Notes: generated from the sequence alone by a model not told the origin. Positions 46,222 through 54,973 are shown, counted from the stretch's first letter. The stretch: DNA of 64,000 nucleotides from Parafrankia elaeagni (GCF_000374165.1 NZ_KB893739.1:177363-241362); one strand, 5' to 3'. A program made the numbers and translations.

Positions 46222-47679
46222 GTGACGGGTGTTCCGGCGGAGGGCTGGCATAGCGCCGGCAGCCCGCCCCACGAGACCAGCACTATCCCCCAATCGGGTA
46301 TATCTACACCTGATTCATCCATGTCAGGTGGCATATCGGGTATTGAGGACGGGAGTGCGCACAATCCTACGACCGGCAGGAATCCTCGCGGCGCGCCCGT
46401 AACACCGGCCGGGGGTTCACGGAGCGTGCGCCCGGCGCTCGTCGCTCTGGTCGGCATCCTGGCCGTCGGGCCCTCCCTGACCGGGATCGGCCCCGGGCCC
46501 GCCCCCGGGCTCGGGGCAGGAATCGCCCGGGCCGAGCCCGGCCCGCAGCCCCGCGGCGACAGTGGCGACAGCGGCGACAGCGGCAACGGCGGGGGCGGGG
46601 GCAGCGGTGGCCAGGACGACGACCTCGGAGCCGTCACCGCGCAGATCGCGGCGACCCGGGAACGCATCGACGAACTCGGCCACCAGATGTCCGTGGCCGC
46701 CGAGCGCTACAACGCCGAACGCATCCGCCTCGCCGAGGCTGACCGCGCCGCCGCCGCGGCCCGCGAACGCCTCGAAGCCGCCGACACGGCCGTCCGCACC
46801 GCGGCCGCCCGGCACCGCGGGCTCGCAACCTCCGCCTACCGCTCACGCGGCCTCGAGCAGCTCTCCATCCTGCTCACCGGTGATCCCCGCACCGCCCTCG
46901 ACCGCGCCGGCGCCGTCGACGCGCTGTCCCGGCGGCAGCGGGCCGCCCAGGCCGATCTGCGCCTCGCCCGCCACGACCAGACCGAAGCGAAGGACACCGC
47001 CGACGAGACCCGCGCCAGCCGCCAGCGCCTCGTCGACTCACTGGCCGGGCAGCGCCGGGCCCTCGAGGCCTCCGCGGCCGAGCAGCACGGCCTGTTGGAC
47101 ACGCTGATCGACCGGCATGCCGAACTGGAACGCGAGGCCCGCGAACGGGAGGCGGCCGCGCTGCGGGCCCGCCAGGCCGCCGAAGCCGCCGCCGCCGCCC
47201 AGGCCGCCCGCGAGGCGGCCGCCGAACGGGAACGTCTCACCCGCGAGGCCGGCCTCGTCGCGACAGCAGGTTCCGCCTTCGCCGCGGCCCCCGTCCTGCC
47301 CGCCGCACCACCCCCCACCGGGGGCAGCGGCGGTGCCGCCCGCGCGGTCCAGGAAGCGCACGCCCAGCTCGGGAAGCCCTACGTCTGGGGCGGCGAAGGC
47401 CCGAACAGCTTCGACTGCTCCGGCCTCACCCAGTGGGTCTGGGGCAAGGCCGGCGTCGGGATCCCGCACTACACCGGCGACCAGTGGACGGCCGGCCGCC
47501 GCGTCTCCCGCGCCGAGCTGATCCCCGGCGACCTGGTCTTCTTCGGCGCGGACCTGTACCACGTGGGCCTCTACATCGGCGGCGGCCAGATGATCCACGC
47601 GCCGCGGACCGGTGAGGTCATCCGCATCGAGGACGTCTGGTGGTCGTCCTTCCAGGGCGGCGTACGCCCCGGAGCCTGA
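46222..47679 (+). CDS. NlpC/P60 cell-wall endopeptidase
   Basis: 485 residues if GTG at 46222 is used; the true start may be later (for example near 46426), where a signal-like V-A-L-V-G-I-L-A-V-G-P lies. A long coiled coil (residues about 140-370) precedes the C-terminal NlpC/P60 domain with catalytic Cys in F-D-C-S-G-L, His in Y-H-V-G-L-Y and M-I-H-A-P. It probably cleaves D-Glu-meso-DAP links in peptidoglycan, as RipA does. Single gene ended by the 47688-47734 palindrome. Confidence 0.88.
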   Translation: MTGVPAEGWHSAGSPPHETSTIPQSGISTPDSSMSGGISGIEDGSAHNPTTGRNPRGAPVTPAGGSRSVRPALVALVGILAVGPSLTGIGPGPAPGLGAGIARAEPGPQPRGDSGDSGDSGNGGGGGSGGQDDDLGAVTAQIAATRERIDELGHQMSVAAERYNAERIRLAEADRAAAAARERLEAADTAVRTAAARHRGLATSAYRSRGLEQLSILLTGDPRTALDRAGAVDALSRRQRAAQADLRLARHDQTEAKDTADETRASRQRLVDSLAGQRRALEASAAEQHGLLDTLIDRHAELEREAREREAAALRARQAAEAAAAAQAAREAAAERERLTREAGLVATAGSAFAAAPVLPAAPPPTGGSGGAARAVQEAHAQLGKPYVWGGEGPNSFDCSGLTQWVWGKAGVGIPHYTGDQWTAGRRVSRAELIPGDLVFFGADLYHVGLYIGGGQMIHAPRTGEVIRIEDVWWSSFQGGVRPGA

Positions 47680-47687
47680 TCCCCTCC

Positions 47688-47734
47688 GCAGCGGCCCCTG
47701 GCACACCCGGTCCGGGTGTGCCAGGGGCCGCTGC
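47688..47734. terminator. Long palindrome after the NlpC/P60 gene
   Basis: Perfect 23-bp arms (47688-47710 and 47712-47734) around a single central T, starting 8 bp after the stop. No T tract on either side, and three copies of an 8-bp CTGCCGGG repeat follow. It can act as a terminator, and is unusually long for one. Confidence 0.7.
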
Positions 47735-47853
47735 CGGGCTGCCGGGCTGCCGGGCCCAGGAAACCCTCGCGGTCAGGGCCCGGCGCGCCGGGCGCCCGGC
47801 TGGTCTGGGAGCTCCGTAGGCAGATCCTGCATCTCACGGTCCTCTGCGGAAAA

Positions 47854-47889
47854 ACCATCGGGCCGAACCCGAAGGCCCGGCCCGATGGT
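47854..47889 (-). terminator. Terminator of the IdeR/DmdR gene
   Basis: ACCATCGGGCC (47854-47864) pairs with GGCCCGATGGT (47879-47889). In the minus direction the stem is followed by GGTTTTTCC, giving five T. Confidence 0.75.
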
Positions 47890-48030
47890 GGAGCTGACTG
47901 CGAAGGCTGAGAGGACGACTGACGATCGACGATGCTGTGGCCACCTCGGCGACGCAGAACCAGTGATCACATCACTTGCCACCTGGCGCGGCCGCTGTGA
48001 GGAGACGCGCGCCAGGGCCCTGCCGTCAGG

Positions 48031-48714
48031 TCAGCGGTCGACGTAGACGAGGGCCGCGGTGTTCCGCGTGATCTCCGCCTCCGCCTCACCGCCCGGCCTG
48101 GCGATGTACAGCCGGTCACCTCGGGCGTCCAGCGAGAGCTCGGCGCCGGGAACAACCGACGCGTCGCGAAGCGTGCGCATCGCGTTCTCGTCAGTCTGAA
48201 GGCGCTCGGAGATCCAGCTCACCTTGACGGCCTTGCGACCGCCCCCGTTCCGCTCGGCGGAGGTGAGCATGCTCACCGGGGCCGCGCCTGGCGGCTCCGC
48301 CGTCTCCAGCGAGGTGGGGATCTCGTTGCCGAACGGGCACCGCTTCGGATCACCCAGAAGGACGGTCAGTCGGGCCTCGACCTCGTCCGAGATCACATGC
48401 TCCCAGCGACACGCCTCGTTGTGAACCAGTGCCCAGTCAAGGCCAATGATCTTCGTCAGCAGCAGCTCCGCGAGGCGGTGCTTACGCATGACGGCGGTCG
48501 CCCTGACCAGGCCCTTCTCCGTGAACTGCACGGTCCGGTCATCCGCGAGGGCCACGAGCCCCTCGTTCGCCAGCCGCGCGGTCGATTCACTGGCCGCCGG
48601 CGCACTCACATGAAGGCGCTCGACCAGGCGCGCGCGCAGCGGGGTGATGCCCTCCTCCCGTAGCTCGTACAGGGTCCGGAGGTACATCTCGGTACTGTCG
48701 ATCAGTCCAGTCAC
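48031..48714 (-). CDS. IdeR/DmdR (DtxR-family) metal-dependent regulator
   Basis: 227 residues from GTG at 48714, with AAGGAG 6 bases upstream. The start G-L-I-D-S-T-E-M-Y-L-R-T-L-Y-E-L and the R-K-H-R-L-A-E-L-L-L, H-N-E-A-C-R-W-E-H-V segments carry the DtxR helix-turn-helix and metal-site residues. A C-terminal SH3-like FeoA domain follows. Such regulators use Fe2+ or Mn2+ as co-repressor for metal uptake genes. Confidence 0.92.
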   Translation of the reverse strand: MTGLIDSTEMYLRTLYELREEGITPLRARLVERLHVSAPAASESTARLANEGLVALADDRTVQFTEKGLVRATAVMRKHRLAELLLTKIIGLDWALVHNEACRWEHVISDEVEARLTVLLGDPKRCPFGNEIPTSLETAEPPGAAPVSMLTSAERNGGGRKAVKVSWISERLQTDENAMRTLRDASVVPGAELSLDARGDRLYIARPGGEAEAEITRNTAALVYVDR

Positions 48715-49144
48715 CGGTCTCCTTCGTCCGCAACCAGAGTACGCTGTAACGCCCTACAGGAGGAGCCACATTCCTCTGCGTCCTGGTGTCGGTGTGTGGT
48801 ATGGCTGATCCCCGCCGTCACCAACGGGCCCAACCACTCCTCATCGACCCAGGGTACCCGCTCGGGCACCTACTGTTGACCAAGGCTCTGACCTGGCCCT
48901 TCGGGTTGTAGCCGGGCAACACCTACCAGTGATGTAGCCGACATCCGTCCCAAAGCAGCACACGACCAGCCCCCTGCGGGGTACAGCGAGCATCATCAGG
49001 CATCGCCAACATCATCGCCGCATCGCCACCCGGTGCCGCCACCGCGGCGCCAGTCGATACGGGGCGCCGCGCGCTCCCGCGGCGCCCGGCCTCCACCACG
49101 CGGGTGCGTCGGCGAGACCGGAGCGATTACCTACACTCAAGAGT
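48715..49144. other. Gap upstream of the IdeR/DmdR gene
   Basis: 430 bp with no gene. Near the right end lies a probable leaderless promoter, TACACT at 49132-49137, 7 bases before the DUF3039 ATG. Confidence 0.6.
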
Positions 49145-49369
49145 ATGAGCACCACTCAGATCGCGCCGGAGACGTCGGACACCCGCACTGACGAGGGGGA
49201 CGACCACTCCCATTACGCGCGCCGCGAGGAGATCGTCCGCGCCTCCATCGAAGGGGGTCGCGTGACTGCCCTGTGCGGGTACAAGTTCGAGCCGGTGCGG
49301 GACCCGCAGCGCTACCCGATCTGCCCCCGCTGCAAGGAGCTCGTGGAGATGGCCGAGCAGATCGGCTGA
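49145..49369 (+). CDS. DUF3039 protein
   Basis: 74 residues. The V-T-A-L-C-G-Y-K-F-E-P-V-R-D-P and Y-P-I-C-P-R-C-K-E-L segment matches the small DUF3039 family, with a C..C-P-x-C probable zinc site. There is no Shine-Dalgarno site; the mRNA may be leaderless. Confidence 0.88.
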   Translation: MSTTQIAPETSDTRTDEGDDHSHYARREEIVRASIEGGRVTALCGYKFEPVRDPQRYPICPRCKELVEMAEQIG

Positions 49370-49635
49370 ACACCCCCGGCCGCACCACCCCGAGCCGCAG
49401 CGCCCGGGCGGGTCAGCTGGTACGCCTCACCTCGTCCGGGCCACCGACCAGCAGCCCCGCCGGCCTTGGGGGCCGATGGCACTTCCGCCGGGGCGTCCCG
49501 ATGCGTAGGCTTGCGTGGTTCCGTGATCCGCTTCTGGGCGGCCCCGGGGCCCACGGAGCGATCTCGTGCGCCCGTCGAGGCTCGCCCACCTGGCGTCAGA
49601 CCCCACCCCGCGCCCTTGTAACATCGCCGGGCGAC

Positions 49636-49708
49636 GCCCCCGTAGCTCAGTGGATAGAGCGACCGCCTCCTAAGCGGTAGGTCGTAGGTTCGATTCCTAC
49701 CGGGGGCA
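49636..49708 (+). tRNA. tRNA-Arg (CCU), AICE integration target
   Basis: 73 nt with acceptor stem GCCCCCG/CGGGGGC, anticodon loop CTCCTAA (anticodon CCU) and T loop GTTCGATTC. CCA is not encoded. Its 3' half (from 49667) is repeated at 63344, the mark of tRNA-targeted integration; the gene stays intact at the left end. Confidence 0.97.
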
Positions 49709-49709
49709 C
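49667..49709. repeat. attL of the AICE
   Basis: 43-bp sequence, the 3' part of tRNA-Arg from the anticodon loop to the end of the acceptor stem plus AC, identical to 63344-63386. Confidence 0.92.
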
Positions 49710-49838
49710 GCGATCGGGATCTTCCTGTTCGTAGATCCTTTTGGATCTACTCCCCAGCTCCCGCGCCATATTGCCCCGGGGCCGAGCCCCGGACCCCACG
49801 CCGAACCTCGCGGGCCGCCGGATGTCCGACGGCCCACG

Positions 49839-49860
49839 TGGTCTCAGTCCTGGTCTCGTT
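49839..49860. repeat. Arm-type repeat near attL
   Basis: 22 bp containing GGTCTCAGTCCTGGTCTCG, matched at 21 of 22 positions at 63228-63249 in the same orientation. Both copies lie just inside the att sites, so after excision they would flank the core as integrase arm sites do. Confidence 0.6.
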
Positions 49861-49868
49861 GTACCTCC

Positions 49869-51164
49869 CTACCGCGCCGGAACGGGCACTCCGCCGGGCC
49901 CGTCGTCTCCCTCGCCCTGGCCCCCCTCGTCCCGGTCCAAGTCGGACGGGAGCCAGAGCAGTCCGCCGACCAGATCGGCGATGCCGGTCAGGACCTCGGC
50001 GGGCACGTGTTGGTAGCGGGTGGCCATGCTCGCCTGCGACCAGCCCATGACGTCCATGACGGCGCGGGTGGGCACCTTCAAGACGAGCAACATGGTCGCC
50101 GCGGTGTGTCGCGCGTCGTGCAACCGCGCCGCGCGGACCTCCGCGACGGTGAGCAGGTCGCGCCATTCCTGGTAGTCGGCGCGCGGATCGATGGGGCGGC
50201 CGGTCGGCTGAGCGAAGATCCAACCCCCGCCGGCCCACAGATCGGCGGCCGTCTCCTGCTCCACCTGCTGTTTCTGCCGGTGCAGCTTGAGCCAGGCCAC
50301 CAGCGGCGCCGGAAGGCCGATGGTGCGGCGACCGGAACGCGACTTCGTCTCCACCACGACCAGACCGCCACCACGCCGCATCGGGCAGTCGGCCCCCCGC
50401 TTCCTGCCGCAGGCCGTTTCGCAGCCGTGCCGCCAGGTGTGACGCTGGATCGCCCGGCGGATGGTGATCGTGCCCGCCGCGGCGTCGAGGTCGCGCCACT
50501 GGAGACCGAGTGCCTCGCCCTGACGGATACCGAGTGCGAGAGCCAGCGCGAAGCGCACGCCGTTCCGGCGGTCCGCCGCGACGGCGAGGATGCGCTTCGC
50601 CTCGTCCACCGTGAACGGCTCGATCTCCTCTTCGACCAGCCGTGGCGCTTTGGCGAGCGTGGCCGGATTCTTGACGATCTGTCCCCGCCTGAGCGCTTCG
50701 TCCAGCGCGGTACGGAGAGTCCGGTGGGCCTGGTGGACGGTCGCGGGCTTGAGCCTGCCCAGCAGCTTGGCCCACAGCTTCTCGATGTGCTCCGGCTCCA
50801 GCCGGTCAAGGCGGTGTGCCCCCAACCCGGGAATGAGGTACTGGCGGACGGCGGTCCGGTACCCGGCGTAGGTCTTCGGCCGGACGGACGGCGCGGCGAT
50901 GTTCTCCAGCCAGTGCGACAGCCACGACTCCACCGTCGGCTTCCGGCCGGGGCGGTTGGTGCGGCCGGTGTCGCGGTCGTTCTCCAGGTCGCGGACCTTG
51001 CGGCGAACCTCGGCTTCGGTCTTGGCGTTCACGTGCCGGCGGTCGGGGCGCCCGTCGTCGCGGACACCCATCGTGACCCTGCCGTGCCAGCGGCCGTCCG
51101 TTCCGAGGTAGATGGATGCGGCGCCGTTCGGCGCGCGGGTGCCTTCCTTGCGCTTGCGGGGCAT
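49869..51164 (-). CDS. int: Tyrosine integrase
   Basis: 431 residues from ATG at 51164 with AAGGAG upstream. It carries an N-terminal Arm-type and core-binding domain, then the catalytic set: R in L-G-I-R-Q-G-E-A-L-G-L, H-D-A-R-H-T-A-A and the tyrosine in M-G-W-S-Q-A-S-M-A-T-R-Y. It inserts the element at tRNA-Arg. Its leader carries the 51189-51238 hairpin. Confidence 0.95.
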   Translation of the reverse strand: MPRKRKEGTRAPNGAASIYLGTDGRWHGRVTMGVRDDGRPDRRHVNAKTEAEVRRKVRDLENDRDTGRTNRPGRKPTVESWLSHWLENIAAPSVRPKTYAGYRTAVRQYLIPGLGAHRLDRLEPEHIEKLWAKLLGRLKPATVHQAHRTLRTALDEALRRGQIVKNPATLAKAPRLVEEEIEPFTVDEAKRILAVAADRRNGVRFALALALGIRQGEALGLQWRDLDAAAGTITIRRAIQRHTWRHGCETACGRKRGADCPMRRGGGLVVVETKSRSGRRTIGLPAPLVAWLKLHRQKQQVEQETAADLWAGGGWIFAQPTGRPIDPRADYQEWRDLLTVAEVRAARLHDARHTAATMLLVLKVPTRAVMDVMGWSQASMATRYQHVPAEVLTGIADLVGGLLWLPSDLDRDEGGQGEGDDGPGGVPVPAR

Positions 51165-51188
51165 GGCGGGTGGCTCCTTGGGGTGAGG

Positions 51189-51238
51189 CCCCGGGGCGCG
51201 GCGGGTGGCGTTGGCGAGACGGTCACCGCGCCCCGGGG
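51189..51238 (-). promoter_or_regulatory. Leader hairpin of int (copy A)
   Basis: A stem of 13 bp (51189-51201 with 51226-51238) around a loop containing TTGGCGAGACGGTC. It stands 24 bases before the int ATG, right before AAGGAG, and matches copy B (57220-57265) at 42 of 46 positions. Confidence 0.7.
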
Positions 51239-51243
51239 TCGGG

Positions 51244-51426
51244 TCAGGCGCTGAGTCGGGCGGTGTAGGCGGCGAGGTCGGCGGGGCGCAGGCGGCGGAG
51301 CTTGCCGATCCGGACGGACGTGATCGCGCCGGTGCGGATGAGGGCGTAGAGGGTGGTGCGGCCGATCGTGAGCTGTGCGGCGGCCTGTTCGACGGTGAGG
51401 AGGACCGTGGTCGGGGCGGCGGGCAT
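51244..51426 (-). CDS. xis: Excisionase (Xis-type)
   Basis: 60 residues with the winged-helix excisionase motif: V-E-Q-A-A-A-Q-L-T-I-G-R-T-T-L-Y-A-L-I-R-T-G and R-R-L-R-P-A-D-L. It directs the integrase to excise the element. Confidence 0.92.
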   Translation of the reverse strand: MPAAPTTVLLTVEQAAAQLTIGRTTLYALIRTGAITSVRIGKLRRLRPADLAAYTARLSA

Positions 51427-51514
51427 GGTCTGGGCTCCCGGGGCAGAGCGGCGACGGAGGGCGGCGGGTCTGGCCTGCCGTCAGGCGGAGCGCGCGCCGG
51501 GATCGGGTGGCCGG

Positions 51515-52774
51515 TCATACCGGCGCCGTGGTGGGTGCCGGCGGGGTATCCGTCCCACTCGTCCCAAGCGTCCCGACGCTGGTCAGGCCGGGACGGATGG
51601 CGGTGGTGGGACGGATCGATCCGTCCCAGGGCGGGTATCCGTCCCGGCCTGACCAGCGCGGGGACGCTTGGGACGGATGGGACGTGACGTCCGCCGGGAG
51701 GTCTTCGGGTGGGCAGTAGCGGGCCCATGCGTCGATGAACGCGGCGCGTTCGTAGCCCTTGGCCTGACTGCCGTCCGGGAAGCGGATGTTCGCGGAGCGG
51801 ATGCCGTAGTCGCGGAGCAGGACAGCCAACCGGCGGCCGGTCAGACCGGCCGGGCCCTGTTCCGCCCAGGGCGCTTCCGGGTCGCCGTTGAGCCGCTGGA
51901 GTAGTCGGGCGGTGGGCAGTTCGGTGTCCGGGCCGAACGCGCGGCGGCAGTCGAGCAGGAGCCGGACCCGTAGGGAGGTCTCCTCCCCCTCGTCCGCTTC
52001 GGCGGTCAGGACGTCGACCGCGCGGCGTGCCCGGTCGGGCCAGGGGCCACCGGCGTGCTCGGCGACGGCGAACAGTGGTTCCCAGGTGTCGGCGGCCCGG
52101 TCCTCAACGGGCATGGCGGGTTCGGCTTGTTCCAGTGCGGCGAGGTCGGGGCGGAGCCAGGCGGAGAGGCTTTCGGCGATGGTGCGCAGGGTCGGCCGGT
52201 CGCGGCGGTGCCGGTAGGGGGAGACGGTCTCTCCAGGCATGCGGCGGCGCATGCGGATGACGACGGCGCGGTCTTCGATGGTGTCGGGCATGGCGCCGAT
52301 TCCGGCGAGTGCGGCCATGGCGAACGTCGGGCAGCGTTCCAGTTGGCGGCCGACGTTGTCCCACCGCAGAGCGGGCCGGTTGCGCTGGTGACCGGCATTG
52401 AGCAGTCCACGCAGATCCTCGTTGGTGTCCGCGGACTTCCCGCCGAAAACCGTGTCGGCTTCGTCCACGAGCAGCGTCGGTGGGTCGTCGTCGATCGACC
52501 GGTAGATGGCGGCAGTGGAGGCGTTCACGGTGATGAGCGGGTTGTGGCAGGTGGCTTCGACGACGTCGAGCAGCCGGGATTTCCCGCACCGCTTCTCCGG
52601 TGCCCGGATGACCAGGCGGGGCGCGTGCGCCCACGCGGGTTGGGCATGGGTGGCGGCAATCCACAGCACCACGGCATCGGTGGCCTGCAGCGAGGGCAGG
52701 ACGACGTACCGCACGAGCGCGGCCCGGAGCGCGTCGAGGATGGCGGCACCGTCGGCCGGCGGGCGGGGGGTCAT
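51515..52774 (-). CDS. DUF3631 replication-associated ATPase
   Basis: 419 residues from ATG at 52774, which overlaps the prim-pol stop. Walker A C-G-K-S-R-L-L in E-K-R-C-G-K-S, Walker B T-L-L-V-D-E-A-D and a R-M-R-R-R-M-P-G-E sensor fit the DUF3631 domain of actinobacterial element replicases. Its last 60 residues are read through a 132-bp palindrome (51552-51683), giving a repetitive tail (S-Q-A-S-P-R-W-S-G-R-D-G). It probably unwinds or loads at the element's origin. Confidence 0.85.
   Translation of the reverse strand: MTPRPPADGAAILDALRAALVRYVVLPSLQATDAVVLWIAATHAQPAWAHAPRLVIRAPEKRCGKSRLLDVVEATCHNPLITVNASTAAIYRSIDDDPPTLLVDEADTVFGGKSADTNEDLRGLLNAGHQRNRPALRWDNVGRQLERCPTFAMAALAGIGAMPDTIEDRAVVIRMRRRMPGETVSPYRHRRDRPTLRTIAESLSAWLRPDLAALEQAEPAMPVEDRAADTWEPLFAVAEHAGGPWPDRARRAVDVLTAEADEGEETSLRVRLLLDCRRAFGPDTELPTARLLQRLNGDPEAPWAEQGPAGLTGRRLAVLLRDYGIRSANIRFPDGSQAKGYERAAFIDAWARYCPPEDLPADVTSHPSQASPRWSGRDGYPPWDGSIRPTTAIRPGLTSVGTLGTSGTDTPPAPTTAPV
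51552..51683. repeat. 132-bp imperfect palindrome with six 9-bp repeats
   Basis: Two 66-bp arms, about 56 positions matching, centred at 51617/51618. The 9-mer ATCCGTCCC or its complement occurs at 51548, 51590, 51608, 51619, 51637 and 51670. Candidate iteron origin or regulatory site at the 3' end of the replication gene. Confidence 0.8.
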
Positions 52775-53712
52775 GCGGGTATCCGCCGGGGTCGGGCCGC
52801 ACCGGCGCGCAGACCGGAACGGATCGTCGCGTCGGCGCTGGCCCAGGTGAATCCGTCGGTGCCGATGTGGATTTCGGCAGCCTGTTTCAGCATGTCGGTG
52901 ACCTCGGTGTCGGTGAGCGCGCCACCGGCGGCGAGTTGGCCCAGGGCCACGGCGGAGCGGTAGAGGGCGGTGTTCCGGGTGCCGGTGCTGGCGTCGGTGA
53001 TGTAGGCGAGTTGGCGGCCGACCGCGGCCCGGAGATAGGCAGTACGGCGCCCGGCGGGCAGGGCCACCCGTACCGGCCGAGGCGCGGGTCGGGGCGGGGT
53101 GACCAAGGGCTGAAACAGGGCGGGGGGCAGCGGGGCGATGGGAAGGTCCCGGACGGTCGTGTAGGTGCGTCCGGCCACGGCCGTGCCGGCGGCGACGACC
53201 TGTCCGCCCCATCCGCGGGTGTCGATCCACGGGCCGAGAGTCCGGCTGGTGTTGCCGATCCGGGCGCCGGCCGGGGCGGCGTAGTACAGGTGCCAGCCCC
53301 CGCGGCCGGTGCGCACCATGTACGTCCGGGGGATCTCCACCCCGGCGCGCCGGGCCAGGAACGTCAGGACATCGGCGCCGGTGCGGACCTTTTCGGTCTG
53401 CCAGGCGGCGGGCAACGGCGGGTCGCCGGGCTTAGGGGTGTCGAGGTCGACCACGACCAGCCCGGACGGGCCGGTCGCGATCCCCACCCCGTGGTGCGGG
53501 TGGGCCGACCAGTGCGCTTCGACCTGCTCCAGGTCGCGGGTCGCGCGCTGCTCCCACGTGCGGTGCCCGTCGGAGCAGGGGCCGGTACGGGGACAGTGGT
53601 CGGCATCGTGGGCGAGAGGGATCTTCCGGCCGGGGCGCAGTGGGAGGACGTGCCAGCCACGGAACGCGGCGTTGAGCGCGACGGCGAGCATGCCGGACGC
53701 GATCGTGGTCAT
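52771..53712 (-). CDS. Primase-polymerase (prim-pol) of the element
   Basis: 313 residues. The archaeo-eukaryotic primase core shows V-V-V-D-L-D-T-P (D-x-D) and a later G-R-G-G-W-H-L-Y-Y, both typical of bifunctional primase/polymerase domains. It makes primers for plasmid-mode replication with the DUF3631 partner, to which it is coupled by an overlapping stop and start. Confidence 0.9.
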   Translation of the reverse strand: MTTIASGMLAVALNAAFRGWHVLPLRPGRKIPLAHDADHCPRTGPCSDGHRTWEQRATRDLEQVEAHWSAHPHHGVGIATGPSGLVVVDLDTPKPGDPPLPAAWQTEKVRTGADVLTFLARRAGVEIPRTYMVRTGRGGWHLYYAAPAGARIGNTSRTLGPWIDTRGWGGQVVAAGTAVAGRTYTTVRDLPIAPLPPALFQPLVTPPRPAPRPVRVALPAGRRTAYLRAAVGRQLAYITDASTGTRNTALYRSAVALGQLAAGGALTDTEVTDMLKQAAEIHIGTDGFTWASADATIRSGLRAGAARPRRIPA

Positions 53713-53747
53713 GGAACGGGACTCCTTTCAGGGGATGGGGCCGGTGC

Positions 53748-53785
53748 GGGGGCAGGCCGTCCGGGGTCCGGCCAGGCCTGCCCCC
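53748..53785 (-). terminator. Hairpin between ssb and prim-pol
   Basis: GGGGGCAGGCC (53748-53758) pairs with GGCCTGCCCCC (53775-53785). It lies between the two coding regions; it may be an attenuator or processing site. Confidence 0.55.
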
Positions 53786-53812
53786 TGCTCTGCCGCCGTG
53801 GGCGGGGCGGGT

Positions 53813-54289
53813 CTAGAACGGCGGTTCCTCGCTGTAGCCCTGCTCCGTCCGGTCACCGGCGCCCCCGCCAATGCGGGCCGGGGTGGCGGTGGACCAGGCG
53901 TCATCGGCCTGTCGGGCGGCGCCACGGGCGGTGCGGGTGACGGTGGCGGTCGTGAACAGCAGCGACGGGCCGACCTCGTCGACGTCCAGGCCGAACATCG
54001 ACCGGTGCTCTCCGGCGTCGGTGGTCCAGTGGTGCTGACGCAGGCGGCCGGTGACGATGACCCGGATGCCCTTGGCCAGCGAGTCGGCGGCGTGCTCGGC
54101 GGCGGCCCGCCAGGCGGTGCAGGTCAGGAACATCGGGTCGCCGTCGGCCCACTGGTTGGTGGTCTTGTCGAAGCGGCGCGGAGTGGACGCGACGGTGAAC
54201 CGGCACATCGCCACCCCGGCCGGGGTGAACTTCAGCTCCGGGTCCGCGGTGAGGTTCCCGACGACGGTCAGCGGGGTCTCGTTAGCCAC
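53813..54289 (-). CDS. ssb: Single-stranded DNA-binding protein
   Basis: 158 residues. The OB fold is clear ([19 protein letters not shown]) and the C-terminus ends in acidic E-E-P-P-F, the usual partner-binding tail. It serves element replication and transfer. Confidence 0.95.
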   Translation of the reverse strand: MANETPLTVVGNLTADPELKFTPAGVAMCRFTVASTPRRFDKTTNQWADGDPMFLTCTAWRAAAEHAADSLAKGIRVIVTGRLRQHHWTTDAGEHRSMFGLDVDEVGPSLLFTTATVTRTARGAARQADDAWSTATPARIGGGAGDRTEQGYSEEPPF

Positions 54290-54307
54290 GGGTAGGGCTC
54301 CTTCCGG

Positions 54308-54571
54308 TCAGGCGGACGCGCGCAGGCGCAGCACGATTGCGGTCAGGACGACAGCCGCGGCCAGGGCGGCGACGGCGGCGAGGGTGTAGAGGCTGGTCGT
54401 CGCGGCGTGGCCGACCGCTCCGGGGACGCGAGCGGCGAGGGCGAGCAGGGCCAGCGCGGCGGCGGGCCGACGGATGGCCCGGACCACGCGGCCCATCGCG
54501 TCGAGGGCGATCCGTGCGGGCCGGACGAGCAGGAGCAGCGCGAGGGCGGCGAGGGTGAGCAGGACGGTCAT
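54308..54571 (-). CDS. Small hydrophobic protein
   Basis: 87 residues, with two strongly hydrophobic helices (L-A-A-L-A-L-L-L-L and L-A-A-V-A-A-L-A-A-A-V-V-L). This resembles the Spd (spread) membrane proteins of such elements in size and character only. It lies 18 bp from ssb. Confidence 0.6.
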   Translation of the reverse strand: MTVLLTLAALALLLLVRPARIALDAMGRVVRAIRRPAAALALLALAARVPGAVGHAATTSLYTLAAVAALAAAVVLTAIVLRLRASA

Positions 54572-54592
54572 GGCGGGTCCCCTGGGGTGGTG

Positions 54593-54832
54593 TCAGGGCA
54601 GGAGCCGGCGGAGCGTGTTGTAGGCGCGGCGGCCGGCGCGTAGGCGCAAACCGGTGTGGTCGCAGTGCCGGCACGGGCGAGTGCGGCGGGTGAAGCGGCT
54701 CTCGGTGCGGGCGGTGCCGTGGCAGTGCGGGCAGGCACCGAACGGCCGGACCCAGCACAGCAGGATGTAACAGAAAGTGACGACAATGAGGAGTAGGGAG
54801 AGGGCGGCTAGCAGCGCGGCAATGGGGGTCAC
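54593..54832 (-). CDS. Small membrane protein with zinc ribbon
   Basis: 79 residues. An N-terminal membrane helix (L-L-I-V-V-T-F-C-Y-I-L-L-C-W-V) precedes two C-x-x-C pairs (C-P-H-C and C-R-H-C), a zinc-ribbon arrangement. Position and size suggest a transfer-associated role. Confidence 0.6.
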   Translation of the reverse strand: MTPIAALLAALSLLLIVVTFCYILLCWVRPFGACPHCHGTARTESRFTRRTRPCRHCDHTGLRLRAGRRAYNTLRRLLP

Positions 54833-54924
54833 AAACCGCTCCTTTGGGAGTTTTCGGGCGCGGTTGGCCGTGGGCTGCTATCTGCTAAAGCCCTGGCCAG
54901 GGTGAGTGTGGGGTGCTAGGGGAT

Positions 54925-54960
54925 CTGCTAGCGCTAGCAGGGGTGTCCGCTAGCGCTAGC
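54925..54960. promoter_or_regulatory. Twin palindromes GCTAGCGCTAGC
   Basis: A 16-bp palindrome at 54925-54940 contains GCTAGCGCTAGC; the 12-mer is repeated at 54949-54960. The two centres are 22 bp apart, about two helical turns, as in a cooperative operator. They lie between the translocase stop and the zinc-ribbon gene, where a promoter for the downstream unit is expected. Confidence 0.65.
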
Positions 54961-54973
54961 AGTCCTCCGGCGG

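Noticed and set aside
46100-46425. Possible c-di-AMP (ydaO) riboswitch before the NlpC/P60 gene
   Set aside because: Such switches often precede wall hydrolase genes in this group, but I could not find their conserved blocks here.
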